From Candidatus Poseidoniaceae archaeon (GTDB lineage Archaea > Thermoplasmatota > Poseidoniia > Poseidoniales > Poseidoniaceae), in contig JASLKC010000052.1 of assembly GCA_030747785.1 (NCBI GenBank), forward strand, positions 1-42,475: a stretch of DNA of 42,475 nucleotides, read 5' to 3'. The notes beneath the pieces were generated by a model. The model did not search any database, was not told where the DNA came from, and saw only the letters and a list, made by a program, of their open reading frames with translations. Shown here in pieces: positions 41,735-42,475 of the stretch. The translations under genes were made by a program, and so were the position numbers. Position 1 is the stretch's first letter, and each line of letters opens with the position of its first letter.

Positions 41735-41888
41735 TGTCCGTCAGTACTCACAGGGTTCGTCATCGCCTTTACGGCTCGGCTGACCCTCTTGACTTCATTC
41801 GGACAAACACACGAGGGGTGTCATCCGCTTGAATCCTGTCATTCCCGGAAGGGTGTTTTGATACGGTGGTCCTGAGTGGGGAGATTCA
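41735..41888 (+). other. Intergenic region with possible RNA structure
   Basis: 154 bases without a gene. TGTCCGTCAG (41735-41744) can pair with CTGAC (41780-41784) and CGGACA (41800-41805) in an interrupted stem, with an inner GCC-TTTAC-GGC. A promoter-like TTGATACGG is near the end. No tRNA or coding frame was seen. Confidence 0.25.
41858..41866 (+). promoter_or_regulatory. Candidate TATA-like box, TTGATACGG
   Basis: Identical to 10049-10057 and likewise ending 23 bases before an ATG (41889). A GGGGAG at 41877-41882 could also serve as ribosome binding site. Confidence 0.5.
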
Positions 41889-42434
41889 ATGCGAACCCGG
41901 AGAGTCTTGCCTACTTTCTTCATGCTTGCCATCATGTTGATGTCCAGTGCAGGATGTATTGGCTTGGTTCCCGCCCGCGAATTTGTTGAAAGTATGATGG
42001 ATGAACCTTTGCCGGGTGTGATTCAGGATAAAATCGCTCTATCCCATGATTTTGTTACACCATTTGCAATATCTCCATATGATGCAGAACAGCAATTCGA
42101 GGTTGACAAACACGTCACCAGAATTGGTGCCTATCTTTCTGCATCAATTCCATTTGGCGACAATATCCCAGTTCCCGATGGGGTTAGGTATGTCGAAGCC
42201 TCACTAATCAGTGCAGATGGAGAAACTGTGTGGTCAGAACGATTAACGGATTCAGATAGCACACTTGAGAAAGATTTGTTTCAACCATTATCACTGGGAA
42301 CATGGACTCTAACCGTTGAGGAAAGAGGGTATGGACTCGAAGGCCAAGTGGAAGACTCATTCCATGTTCTAATCACAATTGATCGTGATTGCATCGTTTA
42401 TCCAAATGATCCTAATGATTGCGTTCTTGAATAA
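41889..42434 (+). CDS. Small lipoprotein
   Basis: 181 residues. Basic start MRTRRVLPTFFMLAIMLMSSA, then a lipobox SAGC with Cys23, so the mature protein would be lipid-anchored. The body is beta-rich with acidic loops and a C-terminal pair of Cys (DCIVYPNDPNDC). No family recognised. The last 41 bases of the window (42435-42475) hold nothing that can be called. Confidence 0.82.
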   Translation: MRTRRVLPTFFMLAIMLMSSAGCIGLVPAREFVESMMDEPLPGVIQDKIALSHDFVTPFAISPYDAEQQFEVDKHVTRIGAYLSASIPFGDNIPVPDGVRYVEASLISADGETVWSERLTDSDSTLEKDLFQPLSLGTWTLTVEERGYGLEGQVEDSFHVLITIDRDCIVYPNDPNDCVLE

Positions 42435-42475
42435 TCAAACCAGACTTGAATCACAAGCATAGCGACGTGAACAGT

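Noticed and set aside
1-42475. CRISPR array, insertion sequence, prophage or defence cluster
   Set aside because: No evenly spaced direct repeats, no transposase, integrase, nuclease-helicase or capsid-like protein was found in the window.

Overview
The window is a stretch of an archaeal chromosome. An archaeal/eukaryotic-type information-processing set (eL15, aIF1A with an S1 fold, RIO1-like kinase, Dim2/Pno1-like KH protein) sits beside FtsZ, a tRNA-Tyr with a C1-G72 pair and an intron after position 37, and a respiratory complex I operon without nuoE/F/G. Shine-Dalgarno sequences are of the GAGGTGA type. Together with moderate G+C and the many very large secreted beta-rich proteins, this best fits a marine planktonic euryarchaeon of the Thermoplasmatota (Marine Group II, Candidatus Poseidoniales, or a close relative). 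The lineage is inferred from gene content; no search was run.

Layout. 1-5539 is mostly minus strand: the start of a secreted protein cut by the window edge, ftsZ, then (plus strand) tRNA-Tyr, then a 253-aa tail-anchored protein, a 602-aa membrane protein with an N-terminal zinc-knuckle-like motif, a GNAT acetyltransferase and a SpoU/TrmH-type RNA methyltransferase. The 253-aa and 602-aa genes carry nearly identical 38-bp elements at the same distance upstream of their starts. 5644-7642 is a plus-strand run of eL15, a PRC-barrel protein and RNase Z. 7683-22693 is a 15-kb block of five secreted or membrane proteins: a PKD-type protein with a cytoplasmic zinc ribbon, a giant 1548-aa protein tightly coupled to a 181-aa single-pass partner, a subtilisin-like protease with a cytoplasmic zinc module, and a NEW3-like protein. 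22809-34615 is a complete 12-gene complex I operon (nuoA-B-C-D-H-I-J1-J2-K-L-M-N). 34660-37042 is aIF1A, RIO1 and the KH protein, a ribosome-biogenesis and initiation trio. 37043-42434 returns to cell-surface proteins: a minus-strand secreted protein, a CARDB-like protein with three cytoplasmic zinc ribbons, and a lipoprotein.

How it works together. The Nuo operon encodes the quinone and proton-pumping modules of complex I with no NADH-oxidising module, so electrons probably enter from ferredoxin or another carrier through NuoB/C/D/I. The operon is translationally coupled: at five junctions the stop codon TGA is fused into the next Shine-Dalgarno (TGAGGTG). NuoH and NuoI carry unusual insertions close to the quinone and Fe-S sites. 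The surface-protein genes share one topology (signal peptide, beta-sandwich ectodomain, one membrane span, Cys-rich cytoplasmic tail), which suggests the outside is linked to an inside partner.

The least explained features are the paired upstream elements at 2506-2543 and 4395-4432, a set of perfect GC-rich mini-hairpins near gene starts (two overlap the start codon itself), the insertions in NuoH/NuoI, and the transmembrane zinc-ribbon proteins. No CRISPR array, insertion sequence, integrase or rRNA was seen, and no gap between genes exceeds about 155 bases.
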